A stretch of 64,000 nt of DNA from Colletotrichum lupini (taxonomy: Eukaryota; Ascomycota; Sordariomycetes; Glomerellales; Glomerellaceae): assembly GCF_023278565.1 (NCBI RefSeq), contig NC_064676.1:434001-498000 (forward strand), written 5' to 3'. Shown piece by piece: positions 14,199-26,350 of this stretch. The notes under the pieces were generated by a model, which worked only from the letters and a program-made list of their open reading frames with translations, was not told the origin of the DNA and searched no databases. Every line of letters begins with the position of its first letter. The stretch's first letter is position 1. The translations under genes and the position numbers were made by a program.

Positions 14199-14299
14199 CC
14201 TTCCACTGCTGCACCTTCCACTGCCTGCTGCACCTTCCACTGCCTGCTGCACCTTCCACTGCCTGCCGCACCTTTCCACTGCCTGCTGCACCTTCCACT
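14199..14299 (+). repeat. About 19-bp minisatellite inside the MITE
   Basis: About five tandem copies of CCTTCCACTGCCTGCTGCA, the first shortened and one with an extra T. It lies between the inverted repeats and explains a spurious Cys/Pro/Leu-rich open frame. Confidence 0.85.
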
Positions 14300-14534
14300 T
14301 TGCCCTCTTTTACAATGCCGCCTATGCGCGCTTTTCGGAGTCAGAACCACGACTTCAGAAGCCAGTCTTTGCTCAGGGGAAATACTTCTCTAGAGCTCAT
14401 ATTTTGGTGCTCAAAAAGGTACCTATCCTGCTTCAAAAGTAACTAAAAAAGGAGGTATTAGATAAAAAAGACGCGTCGAAACAGGAACAACAAGAAGGCG
14501 CGCCCTGGCTTAACGTGTGACTGCTTTTTGGCGG

Positions 14535-14610
14535 TGCAGTCACGTGTGGTCACATGCAGTCACGTGCAGTCACGTGCAGTCACGTGCAGTCACGTGCAGT
14601 CACGTGCAGC
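14535..14610. repeat. Array of six CACGTG motifs at 10-bp pitch in the right terminal repeat
   Basis: The decamer GCAGTCACGT repeats so that CACGTG starts at 14541, 14561, 14571, 14581, 14591 and 14601, with a CACATG variant at 14551. CACGTG is the palindromic E-box/G-box core bound by bHLH factors. The left terminal repeat carries a single copy near 14118, so the array is an expansion specific to the right arm. Confidence 0.85.
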
Positions 14611-14681
14611 CCATTATTTGCTTAAATAGGCCTAGTATGGGTGCGGGATAGCCTTCATGTGGGTGAGGAATAGCCGTCCCC

Positions 14682-14689
14682 AGGTATGG
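14682..14689. repeat. 8-bp target-site duplication, right copy (AGGTATGG)
   Basis: Exact copy of 14035-14042 on the other side of the MITE. Confidence 0.75.
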
Positions 14690-17600
14690 ATACTCCATAG
14701 TCGCATCTAGGGTTCCTTTCTGCTGGGCATCACCACCACCAACTAAACCATCCACGGGACGGGCTACGGTTTATCATGAGTATACGACATCGCAATGTTT
14801 GCCAAGACTTTGTACCCTCAGAAACCACGCCATTGCCTCTGACTTGCTTGCCGCCAACGGAGCGCCAGTCAGCCAAAACTCCTCCCACATCCCAGTCGCT
14901 ACATTCAAGCTAATGTACCGCACAGAGCAATCATACCTGGACTGCTCCAGAGAAGCCCAAGAGGCTGATAGCCTGATGCGACTTGCCCCGGCACTCGACC
15001 TCTCCGACCACCGCTGACCACTCACCTCAACTCACCGGCCACCGTCCCTCCTCTCGCCTCGACTTGCCCGCCCCTCGTCTAAACTCAACCTGGAAGGACG
15101 CCCGCCCCCCGCCGTAACGTGGGAGAGTCCTTTAACCACGTATCGACCGTCCGTAATCACAAAAGTGTCTCTCGACCGAATCTCGTTTCCCCGTCTCCCC
15201 ATCTTCCCCACCTCTCCAACAACATCTCCCCCGTTCAACCCCAAACCCCGAGTATTCCTTGCGGAGAAGAACGGGTCCATCATCCTCGCCAAACCGGGCC
15301 CTTTTCGCAAGCTCAACAACACCTGGCCGGCCATGCGCCTGTCTGCACCAGTGCATTCTCCCATCACCCCACCTCCGTCACCACCCACCACTCGACTATG
15401 CTCCGGCGCGCATCCTAATCCTTACCGCAACGAGGCAAAACATCTGCAGGCGCATCTCCCGAGCGTTTCGAGATCCTTTCCAGCCTTCTGGCCTCTGCTC
15501 CGGCGAGCTGCCGCGGCGTGCTACCCTGGGGTTTTGGAATACTACCGTGCCCGCCGGCCGCTATCATCATACCATGGGAGATGCGCACCGAGAAACTCAA
15601 GATCCCACCGTGAACTTTGTCCGAATCATTCAAATTCGCCGCTCCCAAACGGCGGTGAGCCGCAAGGCTCCTTTATGACACCACCAAAGCGCCTGTCAGT
15701 AGAAGTTGAAAGTCCCCGATCTCTCAAACTCGCAAATTATGCAGATACCACTGTACCTTCGGTCCAATCGGGCGATCTTGAGAGTCGAGGCCACAGCACC
15801 TTGGTTGACACCAATCGAACGGCTGCTGACGAGCCTCCCGCTGCCCCGGCCAATGTCTCACAGCTAAAGCCTTCCCCGGCGAGACTAAGAATACTTCTAG
15901 AAGCCTAGAACCTGGAAAGGCCGCACATGCTCGTATTTTTGGAATTGCGTCGCAACTAGCTTCCCAACCTCTTCACATATGGACTGTGGTGTTGATATTC
16001 CGACATTCATCGCTAGATATCGCCCGGTGGGTTGGTTCTTATCAGCATGTTTCGGAGCACCGCGCATGTTTGAGAACGCCTGGCCTGTGACACCCTGTCT
16101 GTGCTGCTTGCGACGCTGGGAATAGCTTGCGACAGGATGTTCCCACTCTGCTTGTTTCTGACAAATTCAGGGTCCGTCGCATGTGCTACGCAACGCATTC
16201 GAGTGCTAAGATTAGATGACAGTAGCAAGAAACAAACGACATCAGTATGCACATTTGTTTCGCTTCAGGACATTGTTGTTGGGGTCCGACGTGTCCGAAG
16301 TGACGGTCCCTGGTCGAACTAACTTACAAGCAACCCAAGCTCCAGATACAAGAAACGCCAAGGCCCCCGAATCCGTTTTCCCCCTTTCCTTGGCTAGGCT
16401 TTTGTTCAACATCAACAACGTGGCGGCTACCTCCTGCTTGGCAGCAGACATAACAAGACGGGCACGAGAATTCCTCGCACACCACTAGGCGCTGTGCCAT
16501 GAATCGCGGCTCCGCTAATGGAGGGACAGCCAAGAGGTCAACCGACTTGGCTTACGCACCATTGGCACGACCTGGGAGCTTGTTTGCTTAGCTTTGGTCG
16601 AAATCGTCTCCGACGATGATTCCAACCATACACGCCACCTTCTCTTCGAGCCGCTAGCCTACCGAACGCCCGCCTGTAGATCGGTCTTGCTCCTGGGTCA
16701 GCCATTCGTTCCGGAACTTCTTCGTGGCCCCCAGCTAGGGCAAGGCTGCCATTCCTGCGGTGGCGGCTTTGCAGAGGCCAAGCATCAACATTGACGACCA
16801 TCGGCTCCATAATGGGCCCGTCTCTACATTCCGAAGTATGTCGGTTGATGAATTTCTCCGCTCACTTCGAGATCCTGGGGATCTCGAAGGCCTTCTTGCA
16901 GATCCGGGGATATACGGAGATTGTCCTCCCTTCTCCTGCCCATCTCTCACCCGTCGATGCGGGGTTTAAGATCACGACTATATCAGCTGAAAACGATCAC
17001 AGCCAGAACCCACACTGGCAAGCGCGGAAAGAGAAAAACCGAGCTTACGATTTTCCACAGTGAAGCTTGGCCCAATGGATATTGCCTTGGCATCTTACGA
17101 TGTTCAAAGAATGGGCTTGAGGCTGTGTAAGTATCTTATGCAACACGCTTGCCGTGATGCTGGTCTCTATCGTCTCTCTGCGTTCAGTCCTCGTATTTCC
17201 CAACTTTTCTCAGCCGCTTTGCGTTCCTGAGACACACGCCATTGGTTGTCCAGTGTCTTGCTCGATTCTTTCGCCTTACATATCGCGAAAAATCGAGGGC
17301 GGAGCTAATCGGAGCCTTCCGGAGGAGCCGCCTCGGCCATGTACCTGCTTACTGATGGTCCGCTTGTCTCTTTGCGAGAAGTTGTGACAATAAGCGAGAT
17401 CAGTGAATAGGGGACATAATTTGAGTTTATTAGTTGGCACGAAGTCCTCCGATAAGTTTTCGTCTGGGAATGGGGTCATCCAGTCTGGTCAGCGACTGTC
17501 TTCTGAATGACTACGCCCCTTCCATCATGCCCTATCAGATTCTGCATTGCAAACAACGCATAGAGTACCGCTTTCCCTGGTTCAGGAACTTCAATCTCCT

Positions 17601-18128
17601 GGAAGGTTGGGTGGTCAAATGTATTTGTGAAGGCGGCGTGTCCATACTCATAGTCTGGATAACCATGAGCCAGAATCAGTCCCTTTGCGAGTCCTACCAC
17701 GACCCTACAACATCTGCTCCATCGGGCATCTACAGATCCCAATGTACTACTTCTGCACAATCTGTCTCTCCTAGACTAAGTAATCCGCAAGCAGGGCGAG
17801 GTCTTTGACAGGCAGTCTTGCAAGTTCATCGATTTATTTCAGTATTCTTTTCTCAATCGTCACAAGACGAACACAAAGGAATCGCACGCTCAGTTTCGCG
17901 TAGTAAAATCATATGCCATAGTTATGCCATGAATTACTACTGCTAGTACTGTCATTGTAGCGCGAGCCTGCACCGGATATTTCCTCCACCCAGCCATCAC
18001 CAACTCGACCGACCTCGAAATCCCTCTGGACACCTCAGAATCAGACGTGCTTGAGAAGACCGTTCCTCGAAAATGATTCAGCTTCTCGAGGGCCTCAAAC
18101 CCTCGAACTCACGCTATACTCCACCAGC
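14690..18128. other. Intergenic region without a supported gene
   Basis: A pyrimidine-rich stretch (about 15020-15400) resembles a fungal leader, and a 248-codon open frame follows (15165-15908). It has no recognisable domain, two competing frames overlap it, and its composition is low-complexity Pro/Ser/Arg, so I do not call it. A minus-strand frame at 17760-17476 has some coding character but no start context or domain. Confidence 0.4.
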
Positions 18129-19478
18129 TCACTCAATTTGCGTTCCTCCTTGTGCCAAGATGACGCTCCGACTCGTCGGGTCTCGATCCCCATACGAGCT
18201 CCTCTGTGAAGACCGCAGCGGCGTAGTCCGTCTCGTCGCCGCAGACGCATTCGCAGTTCTCTCCCTCTTCCTCGGCACGTACACGGCAGGCCTCTTCTCC
18301 CATTCCTGTCTACGACTTGCATCGTGATGCAAAGTCTTCTCGGCTGCCCTCCGCTGCGAAGAAGTCTCGGGCGCTGATAGACTGCGCTGTCGGCGATCTC
18401 CAGGCGGTATTGCTTTGGAGCTTTTTGTCTTGCCACTGACTCCTTTTTTTCCCCGTGTAATCGTTCCTCTTGACCCGTGGAGGTCCCTCCATGGAGCTAC
18501 TCTTTCAGCCCTTCGTATATGAGGTGGCTCGTCGTCACGGTCATTGTCGTCGAGGAGGTCCAGTGTAGCGAGCCATTCCTTTGCCTCGCGGGCGTGCTTC
18601 TCTACTAATGCGGCGCGCTTGAGATGAGGTCTCTGTGAAGCTTGTATTTCCTCAGCCGTCAGCACGCCGCCTAACGTTTCGTTCTCGCCCATGACGATAC
18701 CAATACCGGACATGATCGCCACCAACGCGAAGTCGTCGTTCAAGAAGGGAGTCTCTTTTGCGTTAGGGGGAATGGCAGCGGAGTTGAGGAATCGGAATCC
18801 TGTTCCAAGGTACGGTCGCGAGGGGTCAATTGATATCATGGCGACTAACTCTTCGTCTAATTTGGCATAGCCTCCCCTTCCGAGATACGACTGTCGTGGA
18901 GCTCTCAGGATGCGAGTCTCGTCGGGCGTGCGTTTCCGCTAGAGAAGCCACCCGTCTGAAAGGCGTAGTGTCCGAATAGATAACCCTCGACTGTGCCTCC
19001 ATTCGAAATCGACATCGGTCATCATCTCCGCCCAACAAGGATCCCGAAGACGCATCGTGAAGCGCCATAGGCCCTGATACCCTCTCCCGCGGATGATACG
19101 GCTGAAAAGCGAGCGGAAGCCCAGAGCGTTCCCTTGTCGACCGCGGTCTTCGTGGAGGAGGATCTTGGGGGTGTCGCTGGAGTTGCTTTCACGGCGGCGG
19201 GGGCGCGAAGGGAGGGGAGACTGCGGTTGTTCGAGGTGGACTTGCATGGTGCGACGGGTCTTCTAGCCCGGTAGGCTTACGAGGCGGTGGGTGAGGTGCG
19301 CGATGATGGGCGCGGTGGAGAAGGGGCCTGCGTGGATGTTGATGCCGATTGCGTTGTCTGTCTCGGAGGGCTCGGCGTCGTGGGAGAGGTAGAAGAGGGG
19401 GTTGTTTGCTGTTTCGGCGAGGCCTGAGTCGAAGATTGAGAAGATTGGTGGGAGGAGGCGGGGGATTGGGGAGGGCAT
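18129..19478 (-). pseudogene. Frame-disturbed gene of unknown function
   Basis: On the minus strand an ATG at 19478 opens a 66-codon exon (MPSPIPRLLPPIFSIFDSGL...) that ends at a GTAAGC donor. A 60-nt intron (19280-19221) ending CGCAG keeps phase 0. The next exon stays open to a TAG at 18941-18939; the same frame then resumes and runs open for about 270 codons to 18129. The overlapping frame over about 19010-18905 reads as a more natural protein (GGTVEGYLFGHYAFQTGG), so two compensating indels are as likely as one nonsense mutation. The C-terminal third is rich in Arg, Ser and Glu and probably disordered. I recognise no family. It may instead be a working gene with an unrecognised intron or a sequence error here. 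Confidence 0.45.
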
Positions 19479-20665
19479 GTTTCTTCTCGTTTCTCTCTGT
19501 CCTTGTTTAGTTGGTAGATGGGTCGATTGCTCATGTTGAATGACTGATTGGAGGCTTCATGATGATATTTTTTGTGCTTTGATCAGCTTCTGAGACGGCT
19601 CGAATGAGGATGGAAATGGGTTGAGCCGGTGATACCTTGGGAAGCCTTCTTACCTGGGAGGAAGGTACCTAGGTATCTTAGGTACTCAACGTGTTGCAAT
19701 GTCCTGAAGACGGCAGTGTCCTCGCATAAATGATCGATTCAATGCCTTCCGTTCAAATCCAAGTTTTCGTTGCCTGGATTGAGTCCTAGGAAGTTGCCAC
19801 AAGGCAGAACCTGCAAAATGTCGTCCAGCCATCCTGTCAACGGTGCCGCTCCGGAACGGACCACTCAGGCGGTCCGACCCGGCGCATGCCGGACCGGTGC
19901 CGCTGTGGGGTTCGTCCGGCAGCCCGCCCTGCAGCACACCCGAATAATAGATCGAGGCTTCACGGTCTATGCGCGGACGTGATATCGAAATCCTTTGCGC
20001 ATGATTGCATTGTTGTCTGTACTTCAGCGATTCGGCCAATTCCGTCCTGTGAAACCCAACATGACGCCCACCTCGGAAGCGGTCGGCCGACCACCTGCAT
20101 CTGCTAATTGAAATCAAAAGGTACTCTGCTGAGAATCAACCATGCTACATACGAAGTCGGGTACCGTTTCCCGTCGACTCAGCTGTGATGAATCCGGAAT
20201 ATCTCCGAGACACAAAGGTATGGTGGCTAATCGGACGGCCATTGCCATTGCACGATAGGATATTGATCTAAGACATCAACGACCGTTAGGCGTCGAAGAA
20301 TGCGAAGCCATTCAGCTGAACAATTGTCATGAAAGTGCATCACGGTTGCCTCAACCCTGTCCAGACTGGGGAGTCGGAATTTTGGCATTCAAGCTAGAGT
20401 CATCACATATCTTGAACATCCCTCGGGTAAGGTAAGTGTAATAAATAAGTCGGGCATGTGGTATTGCCCGGCCCGGTTCCTTGAAGTATGAAGTTCGGGT
20501 TAAAAACCCTCTCTTCTCTCTCCATTCGTCACTTCTTACTTTGCCCTGCTCCCGGGGCTTCTTCTCCCTTTCCACTTGGCTGGCAAAGAGCTCCCCGTCC
20601 CCAATCCACTCTCAGGAGAGTAACCGACTACGACGTTTCTTCGATAGACCAAGTTCGCCTTCACG
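19479..20665. other. Divergent intergenic region upstream of the WSC gene
   Basis: This lies between the start of the minus-strand 18-19.5 kb gene and the start of the WSC-protein gene, so it probably holds both promoters. A pyrimidine-rich stretch near 20505-20580 precedes the WSC start codon. I see no RNA gene. Confidence 0.5.
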
Positions 20666-21652
20666 ATGAGAGCTTTATTTTTGATATTGGTTTGCTTGGT
20701 ATCCAATGTAGCAAGCCAAGATTACAGCAGGGTCTTGCTAGGATGTGGTCAACCTGGCAACTTCCAGCAGACCTTCACCTTGTTCTCCACCAATTCTGCC
20801 AACAGCGTAGAGTTTTGCCGAACAACTTGCTTGGTGAACAACTCTCGTTCGTTCGGCGCGCTCTTCAACGACCAATGTTACTGCAGCAATGCAGGTATCG
20901 CCGCTATCCAGTTCACACCTGACAGCATCACTAATTGCAACATCCTCTGTCCCGCAGATTCCTCCGTTAGATGTGGCGGTGCTGTCAGCTCTGCTCAGTA
21001 TTTCAGCGTGTACGGCTTCAATCCCAGAGCCTCAGACTCTTCCAGCTCGTCCAGGTCATCGACCCTGACAACTTCCTCAACCTCCACCGGCACAGGTAGC
21101 ACAACTACTACAGGAACGAGCGGTACTGATACCTCAACAACCTTGACCTCGTCATCTTCCAGTACCTCGAGCTCCTCAAGCAGCGGGTCAACAATCATCG
21201 TTACAGATTCTAGCACTACTTCTCCATCTTCACTCGTCTCCACCTCGACATCCTTGGCAAGCTTCAGCAATACTTCTACAACTTCAACGCAATCATCAAC
21301 TACCTCTTCTTCGAACTTGGGAACAACTTCATCCACCAGCACCTCCAACACCGATAGCTCCAGGATTAGCACGGGGCTTTCTACCACCTTGAGCATGAAC
21401 CCAAGTGCGAGTTTGAACGCCACAAGTAGCAGCGGAACAACGGGCCTTTCCTCTTCATCCTTCACAGGCTCTTCCTTGACATCCGGGAGCACAGGAACGT
21501 CTACTTCTACGCCTTCCGCCACTGCCAGCACGACCAGTAGCAGTGGGAGCTCAGGATCATCCGTTATATTAACCTCCACTACAGTCGTTATTTCTTTGTC
21601 GTCTGTGACTTCTTTATCTACGATTTCTAGCTCTCCGATATTAAGCTGTTAA
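20666..21652 (+). CDS. Secreted WSC-domain protein, 5' part of a gene split by a retrotransposon
   Basis: The ATG at 20666 begins an 18-residue signal peptide (MRALFLILVCLVSNVASQ). Residues about 22-115 form a WSC domain: conserved cysteines in LLGCGQPG, VEFCRTTC, QCYC, NCNILC and RCGG. WSC domains bind wall carbohydrates and occur in wall-stress sensors and secreted oxidases. Residues about 120-320 are Ser/Thr-rich, as in a heavily O-glycosylated stalk. The frame leaves host sequence at 21646 and stops two codons later (Cys, stop) inside the left LTR, giving 328 aa. The missing tail lies in frame at 29190-29417; removing the element and one TAAGC copy gives 402 aa. The product now made would lack the original C terminus, so it may be released rather than anchored. 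Confidence 0.85.
   Translation: MRALFLILVCLVSNVASQDYSRVLLGCGQPGNFQQTFTLFSTNSANSVEFCRTTCLVNNSRSFGALFNDQCYCSNAGIAAIQFTPDSITNCNILCPADSSVRCGGAVSSAQYFSVYGFNPRASDSSSSSRSSTLTTSSTSTGTGSTTTTGTSGTDTSTTLTSSSSSTSSSSSSGSTIIVTDSSTTSPSSLVSTSTSLASFSNTSTTSTQSSTTSSSNLGTTSSTSTSNTDSSRISTGLSTTLSMNPSASLNATSSSGTTGLSSSSFTGSSLTSGSTGTSTSTPSATASTTSSSGSSGSSVILTSTTVVISLSSVTSLSTISSSPILSC
21642..21646. repeat. 5-bp target-site duplication TAAGC, left copy
   Basis: TAAGC immediately precedes the TG of the left LTR and is matched by TAAGC at 29185-29189 after the CA of the right LTR. Confidence 0.85.
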
Positions 21653-21855
21653 TAAGTATATAACATAGGGAAGAAGCTCACAGAGGCTAACTACTATTAG
21701 GGTCTAAAAGATAAATTATTAAAATCTACTCTTCCCTCGAGGTATATTATTAATACTTTATATATACCTAAGCTACTTTTTTATTACTTAGTCCCCCTCT
21801 TTATACTCCTTAAGCTATTTTTTAATTAATAAAGCTTAATTAATAAGGCTTAATA
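21647..21855 (-). repeat. Left LTR (3' LTR of the antisense element)
   Basis: It is 209 bp, aligned without gaps to 28976-29184. Its outer 40 bp or so keep CA dinucleotides (AACATAG, CTCACAG), while its inner end is fully mutated (the terminal CA reads TA). Confidence 0.88.
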
Positions 21856-24800
21856 AAGTACTCCCTTTTCTAAGCTTTATTTTAAAACTTACTTATAGTT
21901 CGTATATATTATATTAATCTTTTATTTAAAAGGTCCTTAAATATATAGTATAAAGGTAAGTATAAGTAGTACTTATTAATTTAAATATAAACCTTTTATT
22001 TTAAATAATAGCCTTATAATTCTATACTCGGGTTATTCTTATTTATAAGCCGTCCTTATAATCACTAATACTTAAGTAGTCGTTACCCTATTTTTATTTA
22101 TTAATATTAACCCCCTTTTAAGCTATTACGATTCCGAATTCCTTTTTTTTTTTTTATAATTATTTCTTTTATATATAGTTTTTTATTTTTATTAACGTTT
22201 GCGCTACTCTTTTATTACGTAAATATTATAATTAACGAATATTTTTTAAATCCCTATTCTTATATATTTCCCGCGCCTAAGTAAGTTTTTTATAAAATCG
22301 TTCCGTATTCGTTACTAACTTATTTTAATATAAATATAGCTCCTAATTATAAAGTTATTATTATTAATAACGGAACGGTTATTAGCGCTATAAGTACGCT
22401 TAGTAATAGCGGTAGTAATAATTTATTTAAAAAGCTTAATATCCCCTTTACTTACCCTAATTTTATATATATATTACTATTTATACGCTACTTATACTAA
22501 TTATTATAAACTTTTATTAAAAAAAAAAAAGGCGAACGCTAAAAAAATCGGGGTTAGCTAAGTATACTCGCTCCCCTACCCTACTTATATTATATATAAG
22601 GTACTTAATTTAAAAACTAAGTATTATAATTAGCTAAGTTAGTAATTTATAGCCCCTAGTTCGCTCTTTTATTTAATACTTTTTTAAAATCTAACGTACG
22701 TTATATTAAGTATATTATATAAAACTATTTTTATAAAAGTATAATAAGCGCTTAGCGCGGTTACTATTTTATTACTTTTTTTACGTATTATATTAATAAT
22801 ATTTTAAGTTCTTAAGTTTATAGAATTTACGGTCTAAACCCTATAAAGTATTACTCTTATTTTAAATAATAATATTTACGATTTAGAGGTTTATTACTTT
22901 ATTATCGCTTTATTATTATTATTACTTAGGTTATTAATATTATTTTATAGCTTTAGTAAACTTATTAAATTACTATTAATAATACGTAAAGAGTACTTAA
23001 GCGCGCTAATAAAGAGGCCCGCTTAACCCCCGTTATTAATAATAATAATAATAAAATAGCTATAAGCTCCTTTTATACCACGTTTTTATCTTATAATAAT
23101 ATTATAATTATACTATTTTATACTATTTATAACGAGGTACGCCGCTTAAATAATATTTTAGTTAATATATAGTTACCCTACTTACGCTCTATATTCGTAA
23201 TTAATTATTTATAAATTTATTAATAATAAAGAGATTTTTTTTTATAATAACCCCTAGGATAATAACTAGGGCAGCCCTTTTATATATAAGGGTAGTTTTT
23301 TAATAAATAAGGGCGGTCCTCTTATACGTTATAAAATTAAAAAAATAATTTATAATTAGTGCGTTTATATTACTTAGTTATAGCTATATAGCTCCTTTTT
23401 TATTATTATTAATAACTAGTTCGCTACGTTATTAAGCTTATTAAGAGCTAAGGCGCGCTATTTAATTAAAACTCGTTTTTTATATATATTAATTAATATT
23501 ACGTTTTTAATATACTTAGCTAGCTCTTACGTATTTTTATTATTATTATATCCCTTTTATTAGATTAAGTATTATTACTTCTTTTTCGGCCCTCTATATT
23601 ATATAATATTTTTTATTTTATAAAATAGCTCCTTATTTATATTTTTAATAAGTAAGGGCTTTTAAGGGGCTTTTTTATAATATTAATATAGCTTAAATAA
23701 GAATATATAGAATATATTTTATATTTTATATTACGTTAGTATATTTAGTTAGTAAGCGACCCCTACTATTCTAATTATTAATTTAACTTTAAATAGGCCT
23801 AAATACTTATTAACTAACTTCTAGTTAGGACGCTACTTATTAATATTTTTTTTTAATAATAGTACTTAGTTACTTATTTTATATAATATATCTATTTTAG
23901 TTTTATTAACTTATTACTTATATATCTCGCGTACTTTTTATATAAGGGGTTATAAAGCTTTTTAATTAGTTTATAATTAGGTTATATACTCTTTAACTAA
24001 AATATTTTATATACTATCTCGAGCCCCTATTAAGATTAATATAAAGTACGTAAATAAGAACCTAAGTAGGGCCTTAATAAGCGCTTTATAAATTATTAAG
24101 TACTAAGCGTTATTATATATAAACTTAGCTAAATAAAAATACTATACTTAATTTAATTAGTCCTAAGTATAAAAATAGTAAAAATATTATTCTAAGTATT
24201 AGTTTTACCGTTTTATTTAACTATCTATTTACGAGTAGAACGTAGTATTAAAATACCTTTTTATTATTAAGAAGTAATAAAAATAAGTCTAAAACTTATT
24301 TATAAATAATAACCCCCTATTAAAAACGATCCTTTTAAATATTTTAAACTTAGTAAAAAATTTTATAAATAAGAGGTTTACGAATCCCTAGGCTATAAGA
24401 GTCGTTTTTATAATAATATAGACGCTATATTTTATAAATCGGTTTATTATAATAAGTATTACGTCATAAGGGCGCCTCTTAATTAATATAATTAATATAA
24501 GTAAGCCCGTAATAAAGTCTAGCGATATTTCTTATTATAGCTTAATTAGAGTAAGTAGGGGGTATAATAAACTATATAACTTATAATAACGAGGCTTTAT
24601 TTACTAATATATTATATAAATATTAATATAACTTTTTATATCCCTATTTACTCTATTTTAATAATAATAACGTTTTAATAGTACTATTGTCCGCTTTATA
24701 TTATAATATTTTATTATAAGTATATTATAATATATTTTAATAACTTCTTTCCTTAGCCCCTTATATAATAATATATAAGCGCAGCTATTATAATATAATA

Positions 24801-25659
24801 ACCCTCTTAAGTTATATACTTAGTTTTATTATTATTTCTTTTTAACTAAGTAAGGCTATTAGTAGTTTTTAATTTATTACTTATTTTTTATAAAAGCGTC
24901 CTCTTATTAAGCAGCCCGTAATTAACTTATTATTAATAACCCCTCCTTATTAATTACTATTTTAAGTACTCTTATTATATTAAAATTTTATAGAATAAGT
25001 AGCTTATAATTTATAGTTTTAATAATAAGTTTAAGTAGCTTTTTAAATATTATACTATAACTTTAATACCCTAGGCTCGTAGCCCTATTATATTTTTTAA
25101 AATACTCCTTAAAGTTCCCTCGAGCTAAAGCTCCTAACCTTTTTTATTTATTTCTCTATATTATTACTAATTCCGCTTTTAAAATACTTATTATCTTTTT
25201 TATTTAAGAGCCGCTCTTATAACTCGTCCTCGTATATTTAACTATTATAACTTTAAAAAGCTCCTATATATTTTTAATATTATAAAAGTTTATTTTTTAT
25301 TTTTAATAATAGCTCCTTTATTTTATTATTATTATTATTTTTACTATAATTAGGTCTTTATAATAATCTATTTACTAAGTTTTTTATATTTAATTTAAAC
25401 TTAATTTTAATATTAAACGCTACGAGTTTATCTAATTAGCGTAGCTATTTCCTATTTAGTTTTTTTTTTATATTTAGGAACTATAAGTTAAAATAATTTA
25501 TAAATACTACGACTTAATCTCGATTATAAATAAAGTAGTATTACTAGTTCCTTAGTACGTTTATAATAACTAGTAGCTCCGCATTTTTTATATTATAATA
25601 GCTCTCTATATTTATTAATTTCCTTAACTTATAAATAATTAAGTACTAATTACTTTTAA

Positions 25660-26350
25660 ATAATTACGTAATTACTAAGCTAATAGCTCGAGCCGAAGTA
25701 TCTATTTATAACTATATAGGTAGGGTAAAGTCGAAATATTATAATATTAGTACGTTAATAAATATTATTAATAGCTTTTTAAATAACTTTATAATAAGTA
25801 TTAGTAGCTCTAACTATCCTAATTTTACTTTTCTTAATAAGTTTATTAAAAGTATTATTATTTTAATATAGTTATTAATAAATTTATAATAAAACCCCGT
25901 AAATCTAAAGAACGTTTATATATTTTTAACGCTCTTTAGAAATAACTAATTTATTATAGCTTTAGTACGCGCGGGTTTTATTTTTATATTTTTATTAAAT
26001 ATAATATACCCTAAGAATCTTATATACGATATATAAAACTCGTATTTATTACTATTTAAATATAAGTTTTATTATTATAATTTTTATAATACGCTACGTA
26101 TATACTTTTTATACGCTATATAGTCGTTATTATATATTAAGATATTATCTAAGTATACGATATAAATAGTATTAACTAAGCCGCTTAGAACGTTATTAAT
26201 ATATACTTAGAAAGTTACGGGTGCGTTAATTAGTTTAAAAAATATAACTAAGTATTTAAACTACCCGTATTTAATATAAAAAGCTATTTTTTACTTATTA
26301 CCCTTAGCTATATATATATAATAATACGCGTTCTTAAGGTCTAGCTTTAT
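25660..26350 (-). pseudogene. Reverse transcriptase/RNase H relic of the Gypsy element
   Basis: On the minus strand, a fragment with a LINAPVTF-type match to the LTNAPATF box lies near 26225-26285. VYLDNILIY, a decayed YLDD catalytic box, lies near 26133-26160. An RNase H-like segment containing DTSARAIS lies near 25660-25740. Stop codons interrupt every frame. The Asp-to-Asn change in the catalytic box (GAT to AAT) is the G-to-A direction expected of RIP. Confidence 0.75.

Larger units (their letters stand above)
14043..14681. mobile_element. 639-bp non-autonomous DNA transposon (MITE), hAT-like
   Basis: The left end starts GAGTACGGCTATTCC and the right end, read on the reverse strand, starts GGGGACGGCTATTCC. 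From there the inverted repeats stay nearly identical for about 90 bp (left 14043-14134; right 14681 back to 14530, longer because of an internal tandem expansion). Each end abuts an AGGTATGG copy. The interior has no transposase; the one open frame across it is a low-complexity product of a minisatellite. Short size, long inverted repeats and an 8-bp duplication fit a hAT-derived MITE mobilised in trans. The terminal bases are not the usual CAG/TAG of hAT elements, so the superfamily is inferred from the duplication length only. Confidence 0.8.

Noticed and set aside
14121..14393. Cys/Pro/Leu-rich open frame within the MITE
   Set aside because: It is made by the 19-bp minisatellite and has no start context or homology.
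15165..15908. 248-codon + strand open frame after a pyrimidine-rich stretch
   Set aside because: Low-complexity composition, competing overlapping frames, no domain and no consistent intron model.
19740..19765. GTTCAAATCC, like a tRNA B box
   Set aside because: The flanking bases cannot form a T stem, and there is no A box or acceptor stem.
20995..21579. 194-codon minus-strand open frame rich in Val and Glu
   Set aside because: It is the antisense shadow of the Ser/Thr-rich repeat of the WSC gene; its composition follows directly from the complementary codons.
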